Assembly (NCBI RefSeq): GCF_049959315.1 | Contig: NZ_CP188201.1 | Length of the DNA: 64,000 nucleotides | Direction: 5' to 3' (one strand) | From: Serratia proteamaculans_D | Lineage (GTDB): Bacteria; Pseudomonadota; Gammaproteobacteria; Enterobacterales; Enterobacteriaceae | Shown: positions 43,130 through 52,795 of the stretch, in pieces | Layout: every line of letters starts with the position of its first letter | Numbering within the stretch: the first letter of the stretch is position 1 | Made by a program: the position numbers and the translations under genes | The notes under the pieces: generated by a model | Told to the model about the DNA's origin: nothing | The model's input: only the letters and a program-made list of their open reading frames with translations | Databases searched by the model: none

Positions 43130-45757
43130 ATGAGCAAGAGCACCGCTGAGATCCGTCAAGCGTTTCTCGATTTCTTTCATAGTAAGGGCCATCAGGTTGT
43201 AGCGAGTAGCTCCCTGGTGCCTGACAATGATCCGACATTGCTGTTTACCAATGCCGGCATGAACCAATTTAAAGATGTTTTCCTGGGGCTGGACAAGCGT
43301 GCCTATTCCCGAGCCACCACCTCACAGCGTTGTGTGCGTGCGGGCGGTAAGCATAACGATCTGGAGAACGTCGGTTATACCGCACGTCACCACACCTTCT
43401 TTGAAATGCTGGGCAACTTCAGCTTCGGCGATTATTTCAAACATGATGCCATCAGCTACGCATGGGAACTGTTGACCGGTGAGAACTGGTTCAACCTGCC
43501 GAAAGAAAGGCTGTGGGTGACCGTCTATGAAACCGATGACGAAGCTTTCGACATCTGGCAGCAGCAGATTGGTGTACCGGCAGAACGAATTATCCGCATT
43601 GGCGACAATAAAGGTGGCGCCTTTGCCTCTGACAACTTCTGGCAGATGGGTGATACCGGTCCATGCGGCCCGTGCACCGAGATTTTCTACGATCACGGCG
43701 ATCATATCTGGGGGGGCCCGCCGGGCAGCCCGGAAGAAGACGGCGATCGCTACATTGAGATCTGGAACCTCGTTTTCATGCAGTTCAACCGTCAATCCGA
43801 CGGTACTATGCTGCCGTTGCCAAAACCTTCGGTAGATACCGGGATGGGGCTGGAGCGTATTGCCGCAGTATTGCAGCATGTGAACTCCAACTATGAAATC
43901 GACCTGTTCAGCAAGCTGATTGCCGCCGTGGCCAAAGTGACCGGTGCCACAGATTTGGATAACAAATCCCTGCGCGTGATCGCCGACCACATTCGTTCTT
44001 GTGCCTTCCTGGTGTCGGACGGTGTGACGCCGTCCAACGAAGGTCGTGGTTATGTTCTGCGCCGCATCATCCGTCGCGCCGTTCGCCATGGCAACATGCT
44101 GGGCGCGAAAGACTCCTTCTTCTACAAGCTGGTAGCCCCGCTGATCGAAGTGATGGGGCCGGCAGCCGACGAACTGAAACGTCAGCAGTCACTGGTTGAG
44201 CAAGTCCTGAAAACCGAAGAAGATCAGTTTGCCCGTACTCTGGAACGTGGTTTGACGCTGCTGGACGAAGAACTGGCCAACTTGCAGGGCGATACCCTGG
44301 ATGGTGAAACCGCATTCCGTCTGTACGACACTTACGGTTTCCCGGTCGATCTGACTGCAGATGTGTGCCGTGAACGTGGTCTGAAAGTGGATGAAGCCGG
44401 TTTCGAGCAGGCAATGGAAGCACAGCGCCGTCGTGCGCGTGAGTCCAGCGGCTTCGGTGCAGACTACAACAGCATGATCCGTGTTGATGGTGCCAGCCAA
44501 TTCAGCGGCTATGATCACGAGCAACAGCAGTCCACTGTGACCGCGCTGTTCCGCGATGGTCAGCCGGTGAACGAGATCCACGCCGGTGAAGAAGCCGTGG
44601 TGGTACTGGACGAGACTCCGTTCTACGGTGAGTCCGGTGGTCAGGTTGGCGATAAGGGCGTGCTGAAAGCCGCCAATGCTGATTTTGAAGTGAGCGACAC
44701 CCAGAAATACGGTCAGGCTATTGGCCATCAGGGCAAGCTGTCTCATGGCTCGCTAAAGGTGAACGACCGCGTTGACGCGCAGATCGACACCGTGCGCCGC
44801 AACCGCATTCGTCTGAACCACTCCGCAACCCACTTGCTGCACGCTGCACTGCGTCAGATGCTGGGTGAGCATGTGGCGCAGAAAGGCTCGTTGGTTAACG
44901 ATAAATATCTGCGTTTCGACTTCTCGCATTTTGAAGCGATGAAGCCGGAGCAGATTCGCACCGTGGAAGACTTAGTGAACCAACAAATTCGTCGTAACCT
45001 GCCGGTGCAAACCGAGGTTATGGCACTGGATGATGCCAAAGAGAAGGGCGCTATGGCGCTGTTCGGTGAGAAGTACGACGACAACGTACGCGTACTGACC
45101 ATGGGCGACTTCTCGACCGAGCTGTGTGGCGGCACCCATGCCAGCCGTACCGGTGATATCGGCCTGTTCCGCATTCTGAGTGAGTCTGGTACCGCCGCAG
45201 GTATCCGCCGTATTGAAGCGGTAACCGGTGATGGTGCGATTGCTACTTTGCATCAGCAAAACGATCTGCTTCAGGACGTTGCTCATCTGGTTAAGGGTGA
45301 CAGCAATAACCTGACGGACAAAGTGCGTGCGGTGCTCGATCGTACCCGCGCATTGGAAAAAGAGCTGCAGCAGTTGAAAGACCAGCAGGCGGCACAAGAA
45401 AGCGCTTCACTGTCCAGCAAGGCGAAAATGGTTAACGGCGTACAGCTGTTGGTCAGCCAACTGGATAACGTTGAGGCCAAAATGCTGCGTACTATGGTTG
45501 ATGATCTTAAAAATCAACTGGGTTCCGCGATTATCGTGCTGGCCACCACGGACGATGATAAGGTGAGCCTGATTGCCGGCGTGACCAAAGATCTGACCGA
45601 CCGGGTAAAAGCCGGCGAGCTGATCGGTAACGTAGCGCAGCAGGTAGGCGGTAAAGGGGGCGGACGCCCTGATATGGCGCAGGCCGGGGGGACAGATGTC
45701 AGCGCCCTGCCAGCGGCATTAGACAGCGTAGAAGCCTGGGTGGCCTCGAAACTGTGA
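43130..45757 (+). CDS. alaS: Alanyl-tRNA synthetase
   Basis: 875 aa, one short of E. coli. The start is ATG 43130 (SKSTAEIRQAFLDFF). Class II core with motif GNFSFGDYFK; editing domain with SATHLLHAALRQMLG (HxxxH) and the CGGTHASRTGDIG cysteine; C-Ala domain to the end. Charges tRNA-Ala and clears mischarged Ser and Gly. Confidence 0.98.
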   Translation: MSKSTAEIRQAFLDFFHSKGHQVVASSSLVPDNDPTLLFTNAGMNQFKDVFLGLDKRAYSRATTSQRCVRAGGKHNDLENVGYTARHHTFFEMLGNFSFGDYFKHDAISYAWELLTGENWFNLPKERLWVTVYETDDEAFDIWQQQIGVPAERIIRIGDNKGGAFASDNFWQMGDTGPCGPCTEIFYDHGDHIWGGPPGSPEEDGDRYIEIWNLVFMQFNRQSDGTMLPLPKPSVDTGMGLERIAAVLQHVNSNYEIDLFSKLIAAVAKVTGATDLDNKSLRVIADHIRSCAFLVSDGVTPSNEGRGYVLRRIIRRAVRHGNMLGAKDSFFYKLVAPLIEVMGPAADELKRQQSLVEQVLKTEEDQFARTLERGLTLLDEELANLQGDTLDGETAFRLYDTYGFPVDLTADVCRERGLKVDEAGFEQAMEAQRRRARESSGFGADYNSMIRVDGASQFSGYDHEQQQSTVTALFRDGQPVNEIHAGEEAVVVLDETPFYGESGGQVGDKGVLKAANADFEVSDTQKYGQAIGHQGKLSHGSLKVNDRVDAQIDTVRRNRIRLNHSATHLLHAALRQMLGEHVAQKGSLVNDKYLRFDFSHFEAMKPEQIRTVEDLVNQQIRRNLPVQTEVMALDDAKEKGAMALFGEKYDDNVRVLTMGDFSTELCGGTHASRTGDIGLFRILSESGTAAGIRRIEAVTGDGAIATLHQQNDLLQDVAHLVKGDSNNLTDKVRAVLDRTRALEKELQQLKDQQAAQESASLSSKAKMVNGVQLLVSQLDNVEAKMLRTMVDDLKNQLGSAIIVLATTDDDKVSLIAGVTKDLTDRVKAGELIGNVAQQVGGKGGGRPDMAQAGGTDVSALPAALDSVEAWVASKL

Positions 45758-45779
45758 ATATAAATAAATAGCACTTACA

Positions 45780-45813
45780 AACGCCATAACTCATTACTGA
45801 TTATGGCGTTTTT
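45780..45813 (+). terminator. alaS terminator
   Basis: AACGCCATAA (45780-45789) and TTATGGCGTT (45801-45810) with a trailing T run. Confidence 0.8.
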
Positions 45814-46009
45814 AACCTGTGCTAACACAATTTGGTTACAATTACGGGAACAAAGTTTTTCAGGTCGGCTAAACTTATCATTATCTGAGGTGAGACCAAG
45901 TCTGCTTACACTTATTGTGGATTACATGACTTACGTTTTCGCAGCATATGATGGATAATGACGGGGAAACTGAGAGACCCGACTCTTTTAATCTTTCAAG
46001 GAGCAAAGA

Positions 46010-46195
46010 ATGTTAATTCTGACTCGTCGAGTTGGTGAAACCCTCATGATTGGCGATGAGGTCACTGTCACAGTGTTAGGGGTCAAGGGCAACCAGGTTC
46101 GTATTGGTGTGAATGCCCCCAAAGAGGTGTCAGTTCACCGCGAAGAAATCTATCAGCGCATTCAGGCAGAGAAGTCTCAACCGACGACTTACTGA
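46010..46195 (+). CDS. csrA: Carbon storage regulator CsrA
   Basis: 61 aa, identical in length to E. coli; binds GGA motifs in mRNA leaders to repress or stabilise. Sequence starts [17 protein letters not shown]. Its own leader has GGA-type motifs at ATGGAT (45950-45955), GGGGA (45963-45967) and AAGGAG (45999-46004, the ribosome site), consistent with autoregulation. Confidence 0.98.
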
Positions 46196-46204
46196 TTTCG
46201 ATGC

Positions 46205-46241
46205 AGCGTCTCGTTGCTCAGCGAGACGCTACTGAGCTTTT
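46205..46241 (+). terminator. csrA terminator
   Basis: AGCGTCTCG (46205-46213) and CGAGACGCT (46222-46230), then ACTGAGCTTTTTT. The stretch 46242-46410 after it holds nothing recognisable before the tRNA promoter. Confidence 0.75.
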
Positions 46242-46413
46242 TTGTGCCCCCCACAGACCTTCCTCTGACTTAGCCTGTTAAATCTTCCGGCCGTTCCTCC
46301 CACTTTGTTTGCTGATCCACTGTTATTGTCTGTTGATAAAACAATCTTTTTGACGTGAAATCGCCCATGTTGAGTGTGAATTGTGCAAACGCACATGAGA
46401 TGGGAAAAATTGT

Positions 46414-46441
46414 TTGACTTAAAAGTCGGAGAAAGTAATAT
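46414..46441 (+). promoter_or_regulatory. Promoter of the tRNA operon
   Basis: TTGACT (46414-46419), 16 bases, TAATAT (46436-46441), then GTGCGCC, a GC discriminator typical of stringently controlled stable-RNA promoters. It lies about 65 bp before tRNA-Ser. Confidence 0.7.
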
Positions 46442-46505
46442 GTGCGCCACGCAGTGCCGATGAGCTTCTCCAAAGCAAGTTAGGCACAATTCGCAAGAAG
46501 CGTAT

Positions 46506-46598
46506 GGTGAGGTGGCCGAGAGGCTGAAGGCGCTCCCCTGCTAAGGGAGTATGCGGTCAAAAGCTGCATCCGGGGTTCGAATCCCCGCCTCACCGCCA
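46506..46598 (+). tRNA. serV: tRNA-Ser (GCU)
   Basis: 93 bases with encoded CCA. Acceptor GGTGAGG pairs with CCTCACC; anticodon loop CTGCTAA reads GCU; long variable arm typical of tRNA-Ser. Same place as E. coli serV, first of the serV-argVYZQ cluster. Confidence 0.96.
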
Positions 46599-46601
46599 TT
46601 T

Positions 46602-46678
46602 GCATCCATAGCTCAGCTGGATAGAGTACTCGGCTACGAACCGAGCGGTCGGAGGTTCGAATCCTCCTGGATGCACCA
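46602..46678 (+). tRNA. tRNA-Arg (ACG), copy 1
   Basis: 77 bases with CCA. Acceptor GCATCCA/TGGATGC; anticodon ACG in GGCTACGAACC, wobble A34 modified to inosine by TadA. Three bases after tRNA-Ser. Confidence 0.96.
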
Positions 46679-46739
46679 TATTTTGCAGTATGGTGGGGTA
46701 GTAACAACGTACCATACGGTATCAAAAAAGAATTCCTGT

Positions 46740-46816
46740 GCATCCATAGCTCAGCTGGATAGAGTACTCGGCTACGAACCGAGCGGTCGGAGGTTCGAAT
46801 CCTCCTGGATGCACCA
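46740..46816 (+). tRNA. tRNA-Arg (ACG), copy 2
   Basis: 77 bases, identical to copy 1 by eye. The 61-base spacer before it is unlike the other spacer, so only the tRNA was duplicated or conserved. Confidence 0.96.
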
Positions 46817-46866
46817 TTCTTTCTGTCAAACTTGTTTCTTCAAGCAGACAAACCAAAAATAGTAAT

Positions 46867-46943
46867 GCATCCATAGCTCAGCTGGATAGAGTACTCGGCT
46901 ACGAACCGAGCGGTCGGAGGTTCGAATCCTCCTGGATGCACCA
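46867..46943 (+). tRNA. tRNA-Arg (ACG), copy 3
   Basis: 77 bases, identical to copies 1 and 2 by eye, after a 50-base spacer. Last of the operon; E. coli has four argVYZQ copies here. Confidence 0.96.
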
Positions 46944-46948
46944 TCTAA

Positions 46949-46974
46949 GAAAAACCCGCCTTGGCGGGTTTTTC
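46949..46974 (+). terminator. tRNA operon terminator
   Basis: AAAAACCCGCC-TT-GGCGGGTTTTT, directly after the third tRNA-Arg. Confidence 0.9.
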
Positions 46975-47117
46975 GCTTTCTGGCATTCGGCGATACGCTG
47001 CTGTAATTCCATCATCTTTCCTCTTGTGCACAGCACATTCCGCTATTACGCGATCAGCGACAACCTTCCTGCTTTACGCTAAAGTAGTTTTCTTTCCTCA
47101 ACGATCATGGAGTAACG

Positions 47118-47684
47118 ATGTACGACCGCTATCAGGGTCTTATTTTCGACATGGACGGCACCATTCTCGATACCGAGCCGACGCACCGAAAGGCGTGGCG
47201 TGAAGTGTTGTCCCGTTACGGTATGACGTTTGATGAGCCCGCGGTGATGGCGTTGAGCGGTTCTCCGACCTGGCGCATTGCCCAGGCGATTATTGCCAGC
47301 CATCAGGCCGATCTTGATCCCCATCAGTTGGCTGCGGAGAAAACTCGTGCTGTTGAGGTGATGCTGCTGGACAGCGTACAGCCCTTGCCGTTGATTGAGG
47401 TGGTGAAGGCCTACCATGGCCGCCGTCCCATGGCGGTGGGTACCGGCAGTGAGCACCGCATGGCGGAAACGCTGCTGCGGCATCTGGGCCTGTTCCACTG
47501 CTTTGATGCGATCGTGGGTGCCGATGATGTGCAGCGCCACAAGCCAGAGCCGGACACCTTCCTGCGCTGTGCCGAACTGATTGGCGTACCGCCGGAGAAA
47601 TGCGTGGTGTTTGAAGACGCAGATTTCGGCATCCAGGCGGCGAAAAGCGCCAATATGGCCGTGGTAGACGTTCGTACGCTGTGA
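47118..47684 (+). CDS. yqaB: HAD-family sugar phosphatase YqaB (fructose-1-phosphatase type)
   Basis: 188 aa HAD phosphatase: motif I FDMDGTI with the nucleophile Asp, GTGSEH as motif II, motif III Lys in HKPEPD, motif IV FEDADFG. E. coli YqaB hydrolyses fructose-1-P and related sugar phosphates. GGAGTAACG precedes the ATG. Overlaps yqaA by four bases. Confidence 0.93.
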   Translation: MYDRYQGLIFDMDGTILDTEPTHRKAWREVLSRYGMTFDEPAVMALSGSPTWRIAQAIIASHQADLDPHQLAAEKTRAVEVMLLDSVQPLPLIEVVKAYHGRRPMAVGTGSEHRMAETLLRHLGLFHCFDAIVGADDVQRHKPEPDTFLRCAELIGVPPEKCVVFEDADFGIQAAKSANMAVVDVRTL

Positions 47685-48109
47685 GTAGTACGCTAGCCGT
47701 GATGTCGTTATTCGGCGGCAGCTTTCTCAGTGCGACGTTGCTGCCGGGAAATTCAGAAATTATTTTGGTGGCCTTGCTGACCAACAGCCGTGTCTCACCG
47801 GAGCTACTGGTGCTGGCCGCGACGTTGGGTAATACGCTCGGTGGGCTGACCAATGTCATTATCGGGCGCCTGTTACCGGCGTTGAAACCACAGCGAGGGC
47901 TGGATACCGCGCTTGGGTGGATGCAACGCTTTGGCCCGGCTGCGCTGTTGCTCAGTTGGGTGCCGGTAGTGGGCGATTTGTTGTGCGTGTTGGCAGGCTG
48001 GCTGCGCATGCCCTGGGGTCCTGTTGCGCTATTTCTGTGTATCGGAAAGGCGCTGCGTTACATCATTTTGACTATGATAACGCTACAGGGAATGGCCTGG
48101 TGGCATTAA
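47681..48109 (+). CDS. yqaA: DedA-like inner-membrane protein YqaA
   Basis: 142-aa membrane protein of the SNARE-associated/DedA superfamily; three or four hydrophobic segments and ATLLPGNSEIILVALL, GGLTNVIIGR and WVPVVGDLLCVLAGWLRM conserved with E. coli YqaA. Starts with GTG overlapping the yqaB stop (GTGA). Function uncertain; related proteins move lipid carriers. Confidence 0.9.
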   Translation: MSSTLAVMSLFGGSFLSATLLPGNSEIILVALLTNSRVSPELLVLAATLGNTLGGLTNVIIGRLLPALKPQRGLDTALGWMQRFGPAALLLSWVPVVGDLLCVLAGWLRMPWGPVALFLCIGKALRYIILTMITLQGMAWWH

Positions 48110-48191
48110 CGACGTGAATATAACTCAATATTCTCTCGGGTGCAGATTCAGTATGCTTACGAGTTCTTGTTTTTAGAAGCGGGAGGTCAAT

Positions 48192-49754
48192 TTGATCCCG
48201 GACGTATCCCAGGCGCTTTCTTGGTTGGAAGCCCATCCCCATGCATTAAAAGGCATTCGTCGCGGCATTGAGCGTGAAACGTTGCGCGTCACCGAAGACG
48301 GAAAGCTGGCAACAACCGGACATCCGGAAAAATTGGGGGCGGCATTAACGCACCACTGGATAACCACAGACTTTGCCGAGGCGCTGTTAGAATTTATTAC
48401 GCCGGTTGACGATAACCTCGATCACCTGCTGACGTTCTTGCGTGATATTCATCGTCACGTAGCGCGTAATCTGGGTGAAGAGCGCATGTGGCCGCTCAGC
48501 ATGCCGTGCTTTATTGAAGCCGAGCAGGACATTGAACTGGCGCAGTTTGGCTCGTCGAATATTGGCCGCATGAAGACGTTATACCGCGAAGGGTTGAAGA
48601 ACCGTTACGGCGCGCTGATGCAGACCATTTCTGGCGTGCACTACAACTTTTCCCTGCCGCTGGAGTTCTGGCAGGCATGGGCCGGCGTTAAAGATGCCGA
48701 AAGCGGTAAGGAACAGATTTCAGCGGGCTATTTCCGTCTGATCCGCAACTATTATCGTTTTGGCTGGGTGATCCCGTATCTGTTCGGCGCATCGCCGGCG
48801 ATCTGTTCCTCGTTCCTGAAAGGGCGTGAGACCTCGTTGCCATTTGAGCGAACCGAGCAAGGGATGTGTTATCTGCCGTATGCCACTTCGCTACGGTTGA
48901 GTGACCTGGGTTACACCAATAAATCACAAAGCAATCTGGGCATTACCTTCAACGACCTGCAAAGCTATGTTGAAGGCCTGAAGCGGGCGATTGTTACGCC
49001 TTCGGAAGAGTTTGCCAAATTAGGTGTGAAAGATGGCGATCGTCATCTGCAGTTGAACAGTAACGTGCTACAGATCGAAAACGAACTCTATGCGCCGATC
49101 CGGCCGAAGCGGGTGACTAAAAGCGGTGAGACACCGTCAGATGCTCTGCTGCGTGGCGGTATCGAATACATAGAAGTTCGCTCGCTGGACATCAACCCGT
49201 TCTCGCCAATCGGCGTGGATGCGGTACAGGCGCGTTTCCTGGACCTGTTCCTGGTATGGTGTGTGTTGGCCGATGCGCCAGAGATGAGCAGTGATGAATT
49301 GCTCTGCACGCGCAAGAACTGGAACCGGGTTATCCTCGAAGGACGTAAGCCAGGCCAGACCATTGGCATCGGTTGTGATGACAGCCGTGAGCCGTTGGCA
49401 AAAGTAGGCAAAGCCCTGTTTGACGATTTGCGCCGTGTGGCGGAAGTGTTGGATAGCGAAGCGGGCGATCGCCAGTATCAGCAGGTGTGTGACGAACTGG
49501 TCGCAGCGTTTGACGATCCGGAACTGACGTTCTCGGCCCGTATCCTGAAAGCGATGAAGGAAGAGGGCACCGGTCGTGTGGGCCTGCAATTGGCTGAGCA
49601 ATACCGTCAGATGCTGATAGAAGAGCCGTTGGAAATCCTGACTGAAGCCGAATTGGCGAAGGAGCAGGAAGCCTCATGGCAGCGCCAGCGCAACATAGAA
49701 GCCAGTGATACGCTAAGCTTTGAAGAGTTCCTGAAGGTACATGGCGGGAGCTGA
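48192..49754 (+). CDS. gshA: Glutamate-cysteine ligase
   Basis: GshA makes gamma-glutamylcysteine, the first step of glutathione. 520 aa, the gamma-proteobacterial type (GIERETLRV, QTISGVHYNFSLP, EYIEVRSLDINPF). It starts with TTG, as in E. coli, after GGGAGG. An 8-bp hairpin GGCCACAT-ca-ATGTGGCC (49765-49782) follows the stop. Confidence 0.97.
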   Translation: MIPDVSQALSWLEAHPHALKGIRRGIERETLRVTEDGKLATTGHPEKLGAALTHHWITTDFAEALLEFITPVDDNLDHLLTFLRDIHRHVARNLGEERMWPLSMPCFIEAEQDIELAQFGSSNIGRMKTLYREGLKNRYGALMQTISGVHYNFSLPLEFWQAWAGVKDAESGKEQISAGYFRLIRNYYRFGWVIPYLFGASPAICSSFLKGRETSLPFERTEQGMCYLPYATSLRLSDLGYTNKSQSNLGITFNDLQSYVEGLKRAIVTPSEEFAKLGVKDGDRHLQLNSNVLQIENELYAPIRPKRVTKSGETPSDALLRGGIEYIEVRSLDINPFSPIGVDAVQARFLDLFLVWCVLADAPEMSSDELLCTRKNWNRVILEGRKPGQTIGIGCDDSREPLAKVGKALFDDLRRVAEVLDSEAGDRQYQQVCDELVAAFDDPELTFSARILKAMKEEGTGRVGLQLAEQYRQMLIEEPLEILTEAELAKEQEASWQRQRNIEASDTLSFEEFLKVHGGS

Positions 49755-49920
49755 AAAAGAAAAAGGCCACATCAATGTGGCCAAATATGCATCTCTGATG
49801 ACAGGGATGATGATAACAAATGCGCGTCTTTCACATATTCAGACTCGCTGAGTTAGAAAAGGTTTCCTGGATAGATAAAAAAGTTTCGAAATAAATACTC
49901 TTTTACGAGGAGGTAACGAA

Positions 49921-50436
49921 ATGCCACTGCTGGATAGCTTCACCGTAGACCATACCCGCATGGCAGCCCCGGCTGTCCGCGTTGCGAAAACCATGAAAAC
50001 TCCTCATGGCGATACCATCACCGTATTCGATCTGCGCTTTTGCCGCCCGAATCTGGAAGTGATGCCTGAGCGTGGCATCCATACGCTGGAACACCTGTTT
50101 GCCGGCTTTATGCGTGACCATCTGAATGGTCAGGGCGTTGAGATTATCGATATCTCCCCGATGGGATGCCGTACCGGCTTCTACATGAGCCTGATTGGCG
50201 TGCCGGAAGAGCAGCGAGTTGCCGATGCCTGGAAAGCGGCGATGGCTGACGTGCTGAAAGTGACCGATCAGCGTAAAATTCCCGAGCTCAATGAGTTCCA
50301 GTGCGGCACTTACCACATGCACTCACTGGAGGAAGCGCAGGAAATCGCCAAGCACATTCTTGATCACGACGTGGTAGTGAACCACAACGAAGAGCTGGCG
50401 CTGCCGAAAGAGAAGTTGCAGGAACTGCATATCTAG
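49921..50436 (+). CDS. luxS: S-ribosylhomocysteine lyase LuxS
   Basis: LuxS cleaves S-ribosylhomocysteine to homocysteine and DPD, the AI-2 precursor. 171 aa with the metal motif HTLEHLFAGF (His54, His58), catalytic Cys in SPMGCRTGFY and third ligand Cys in EFQCGTYHMHS. GAGGAGG precedes the ATG. Confidence 0.98.
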   Translation: MPLLDSFTVDHTRMAAPAVRVAKTMKTPHGDTITVFDLRFCRPNLEVMPERGIHTLEHLFAGFMRDHLNGQGVEIIDISPMGCRTGFYMSLIGVPEEQRVADAWKAAMADVLKVTDQRKIPELNEFQCGTYHMHSLEEAQEIAKHILDHDVVVNHNEELALPKEKLQELHI

Positions 50437-50457
50437 TTCGTCACCTGGCTACAGCGA

Positions 50458-50489
50458 TAAAAAAAGACGCGATGTTCGCGTCTTTTTTC
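50458..50489. terminator. Shared terminator of luxS and corB-like gene
   Basis: AAAAAGACGCGA-tgt-TCGCGTCTTTTTT, with A and T runs on both sides, between convergent stops. Confidence 0.88.
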
Positions 50490-50504
50490 CTTTCTGTTGG
50501 GCGG

Positions 50505-51794
50505 TCAGTGTTGTTGAACGCTCGATTGCAGCGATTTTATCGGCGTGACCCGCACCTGTTTGATCATGTTGTCCTGAACGTCGAGGATATCAACGTCATA
50601 ATGGCCAACCCGGACCCGGGTGCCCACCTCGGGGATCTCTTCGAGCTCTTCCAACAGCATGCCGTTAATGGTGCGTGCATCGGTGGCCGGCAGTGTCCAG
50701 TTGAATGCCTTGTTCAACTCGCGCACGTTGGCGGTACCGTCGATCAGGACTGAACCGTCGCTTTGCGGATTGACCTCTTCGGCCAGCGTTGGTGACATGG
50801 AGGTGGTGAAATCACCGACGATTTCCTCCAGGATATCTTCGACCGTCACCAGCCCCTGAATATCTCCGTATTCGTCCACCACGATGCTGACTTTCTCTTT
50901 GTTGCGCTGGAACTTCACCAGTTGAACGTTGAGCGGCGTGCCTTCAGGCACGTAGTAAATCTCGTCGGCGGCGCGCAGCAGGTTCTCTTTGTTGAACTCT
51001 TTCTTCTCGGTCATCAGGCGGTAGGCTTCACGTACCCGCAGCATGCCGATAGCATCATCCAGTGAGCCGCGGTACAGCACGATGCGGCCGTGCGGCGAGT
51101 GGGTGAGCTGGCGCATGATCGACTTCCAGTCGTCGTTGACATCGATGCCGACGATTTCGTTGCGGGGCACCATGATGTCGTCGACCGTCACCTTCTCCAG
51201 ATCCAGCACGGAAATCAACATGTCCTGATTGCGGCGAGAAATCTGTGAGTGGGATTCATTAACGATGGTGCGCAACTCGTCCTTGCTGACGGCATCGCTG
51301 ACCCGCACGTTGGTGTGGATGCCGAACAGGCGCAAGACCAGCGTGGTGATGCCATTAAGCAGCCACACCAGCGGAAACATCACCTTCTGCAGCGGTGCCA
51401 GTAAAACGCTGCTGGGGAATGCTATGCGCTCCGGATATAACGCGGCGAAGGTTTTTGGCAGCACTTCGGCGAACAACAGCACGGCAAAGGTCAGGATACC
51501 GGTGGCGATAGCGACGCCTAAATCGCCATACAGGCGCATACCGACAATGGTTGCCAGCGCCGAGGCGAGAATGTTGACCAGATTATTGCCGATCAGCACC
51601 AGGCCGATCAGGCGATCCGGTTTTTTCAGCAGCTTCTCGACCCGGCGGGCAGAGCGGTTGCCCTGCTTGGATAGATGACGGAGACGATAGCGGTTTAGCG
51701 TCATCATGCCGGTTTCGGATGCTGAGAAGTAAGCGGAAACCACGATCATAATCACCAGGATAATGATCAGGGTCCCTGTCGAAACGTGCTCCAA
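50505..51794 (-). CDS. yfjD: HlyC/CorC-family membrane protein YfjD (CorB-like)
   Basis: 429 aa: a DUF21/CNNM membrane domain with about four segments (TLIIILVIMIVVSAYFSASETG, LVLIGNNLVNILASALATIVG), a CBS pair (VDDIMVPRNEIVGID, VSIVVDEYGDIQGLVT) and a C-terminal CorC_HlyC domain. CorB-type proteins are linked to Mg2+ and Co2+ efflux. The start is TTG at 51794 with AAGGAAT upstream. Second gene after ypjD. Confidence 0.9.
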   Translation of the reverse strand: MEHVSTGTLIIILVIMIVVSAYFSASETGMMTLNRYRLRHLSKQGNRSARRVEKLLKKPDRLIGLVLIGNNLVNILASALATIVGMRLYGDLGVAIATGILTFAVLLFAEVLPKTFAALYPERIAFPSSVLLAPLQKVMFPLVWLLNGITTLVLRLFGIHTNVRVSDAVSKDELRTIVNESHSQISRRNQDMLISVLDLEKVTVDDIMVPRNEIVGIDVNDDWKSIMRQLTHSPHGRIVLYRGSLDDAIGMLRVREAYRLMTEKKEFNKENLLRAADEIYYVPEGTPLNVQLVKFQRNKEKVSIVVDEYGDIQGLVTVEDILEEIVGDFTTSMSPTLAEEVNPQSDGSVLIDGTANVRELNKAFNWTLPATDARTINGMLLEELEEIPEVGTRVRVGHYDVDILDVQDNMIKQVRVTPIKSLQSSVQQH

Positions 51795-51834
51795 CGCGGT
51801 ATTCCTTATGTATGGAGAAAGATAGCCTGAGGGC

Positions 51835-52626
51835 TTAGCGAACCATCACTTGCTGGATCAGACGGCTGCCGAAGTAGGCCAGCGTTAGCAGAAAAGCACC
51901 GGCAAAGCTGAACCAAACGACGCGGCGACCACGCCAGCCTTCATGGTAATGGCCCCACAGCAAAACGATATAGACAAACCATGCCATGATCGACAGGACG
52001 GCCTTGTGCACGTTTTCTTTGCTGAACAGGTTATCCATATACAGCAGGCCGGTGCAGAGTGTGAGCGTCAGCAGCACGACACCGATCTGGGTGATGTGGA
52101 ACATTTTGCGTTCAATGCTCATCAGCGGCGGCATATCGGCGCTGAAGGTCAGCTTTTTGTTTTTCAGCAGGTAGTCCAGCCAGGCCAGTTGCAGCGCATA
52201 AAGCGCGGCAATAATCAGCGTAGCGTAGGAAAACAGCGCCAGGCCAATATGCACCATCAATTCCGGGCTGGCTTCCAGATGGGTAATAAATTCACCCGGC
52301 ATAAAGCTGGCGAAGGCCAGATTGATCATCGCGAAGCTGTAAACAATCGGCAGCAGGAACCAGCCGCGGTCGCGTGAGGCGACAAAGGTCATGACCGAAC
52401 AGATGATCAGGCTGACTATCGAGCCGATGTTCAGCAGGCTGAGGTTTTGCCCGGCGCTAACGTCAAAAATACGCTGCTGCAGTGCGATGGCGTGGCAAAC
52501 CAGTGCCACCACCGCCGAGACGAGAGCAAGCCGACGGTATGCGCTGTTCTTCCGCAACAAGCTGGGAATAATCAGTCCAAGGCTGAGCAGGTAGGCGATC
52601 AAAGCCATAATGGAGAAAACTGGCAT
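51835..52626 (-). CDS. ypjD: Inner-membrane protein YpjD (CcsA/CcmF-like)
   Basis: 263 aa, equal to E. coli YpjD, with eight hydrophobic segments and the CcsA-type pattern WFVYIVLLWGHYHEGWRGRR. The family relates to cytochrome c assembly permeases, but YpjD's role is unproven. The start is ATG 52626 (PVFSIMALIAY); the open frame upstream is not used. Divergent from ffh. Confidence 0.9.
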   Translation of the reverse strand: MPVFSIMALIAYLLSLGLIIPSLLRKNSAYRRLALVSAVVALVCHAIALQQRIFDVSAGQNLSLLNIGSIVSLIICSVMTFVASRDRGWFLLPIVYSFAMINLAFASFMPGEFITHLEASPELMVHIGLALFSYATLIIAALYALQLAWLDYLLKNKKLTFSADMPPLMSIERKMFHITQIGVVLLTLTLCTGLLYMDNLFSKENVHKAVLSIMAWFVYIVLLWGHYHEGWRGRRVVWFSFAGAFLLTLAYFGSRLIQQVMVR

Positions 52627-52795
52627 AGCGTTTAATTTTGCTTCGGCGTGGTGAATGGGATTGCCAGTATAGCGTTGAGCGCGTCCCACTCCAACCGATC
52701 TCCAACGCTGAGGCAGAGATCCTCTTCGCTTCGTGTTATAATCGCCGCAATTATGTCGCCAGAGCGGCCTGTCATTACACGTTGAGCAAGAGACG
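52627..52795. promoter_or_regulatory. Divergent ypjD/ffh promoter region
   Basis: 169 bases with a TATAAT box at 52737-52742 oriented for ffh, 54 bases before its ATG. No other element was recognised. Confidence 0.55.

Noticed and set aside
46480..46862. Open frames across the tRNA cluster
   Set aside because: They translate tRNA-Ser and tRNA-Arg sequences; the repeated peptide comes from the repeated tRNAs.
46602..46943. Regularly spaced repeats, possible CRISPR array
   Set aside because: The repeats are 77-base tRNA-Arg genes with cloverleaf pairing and encoded CCA.
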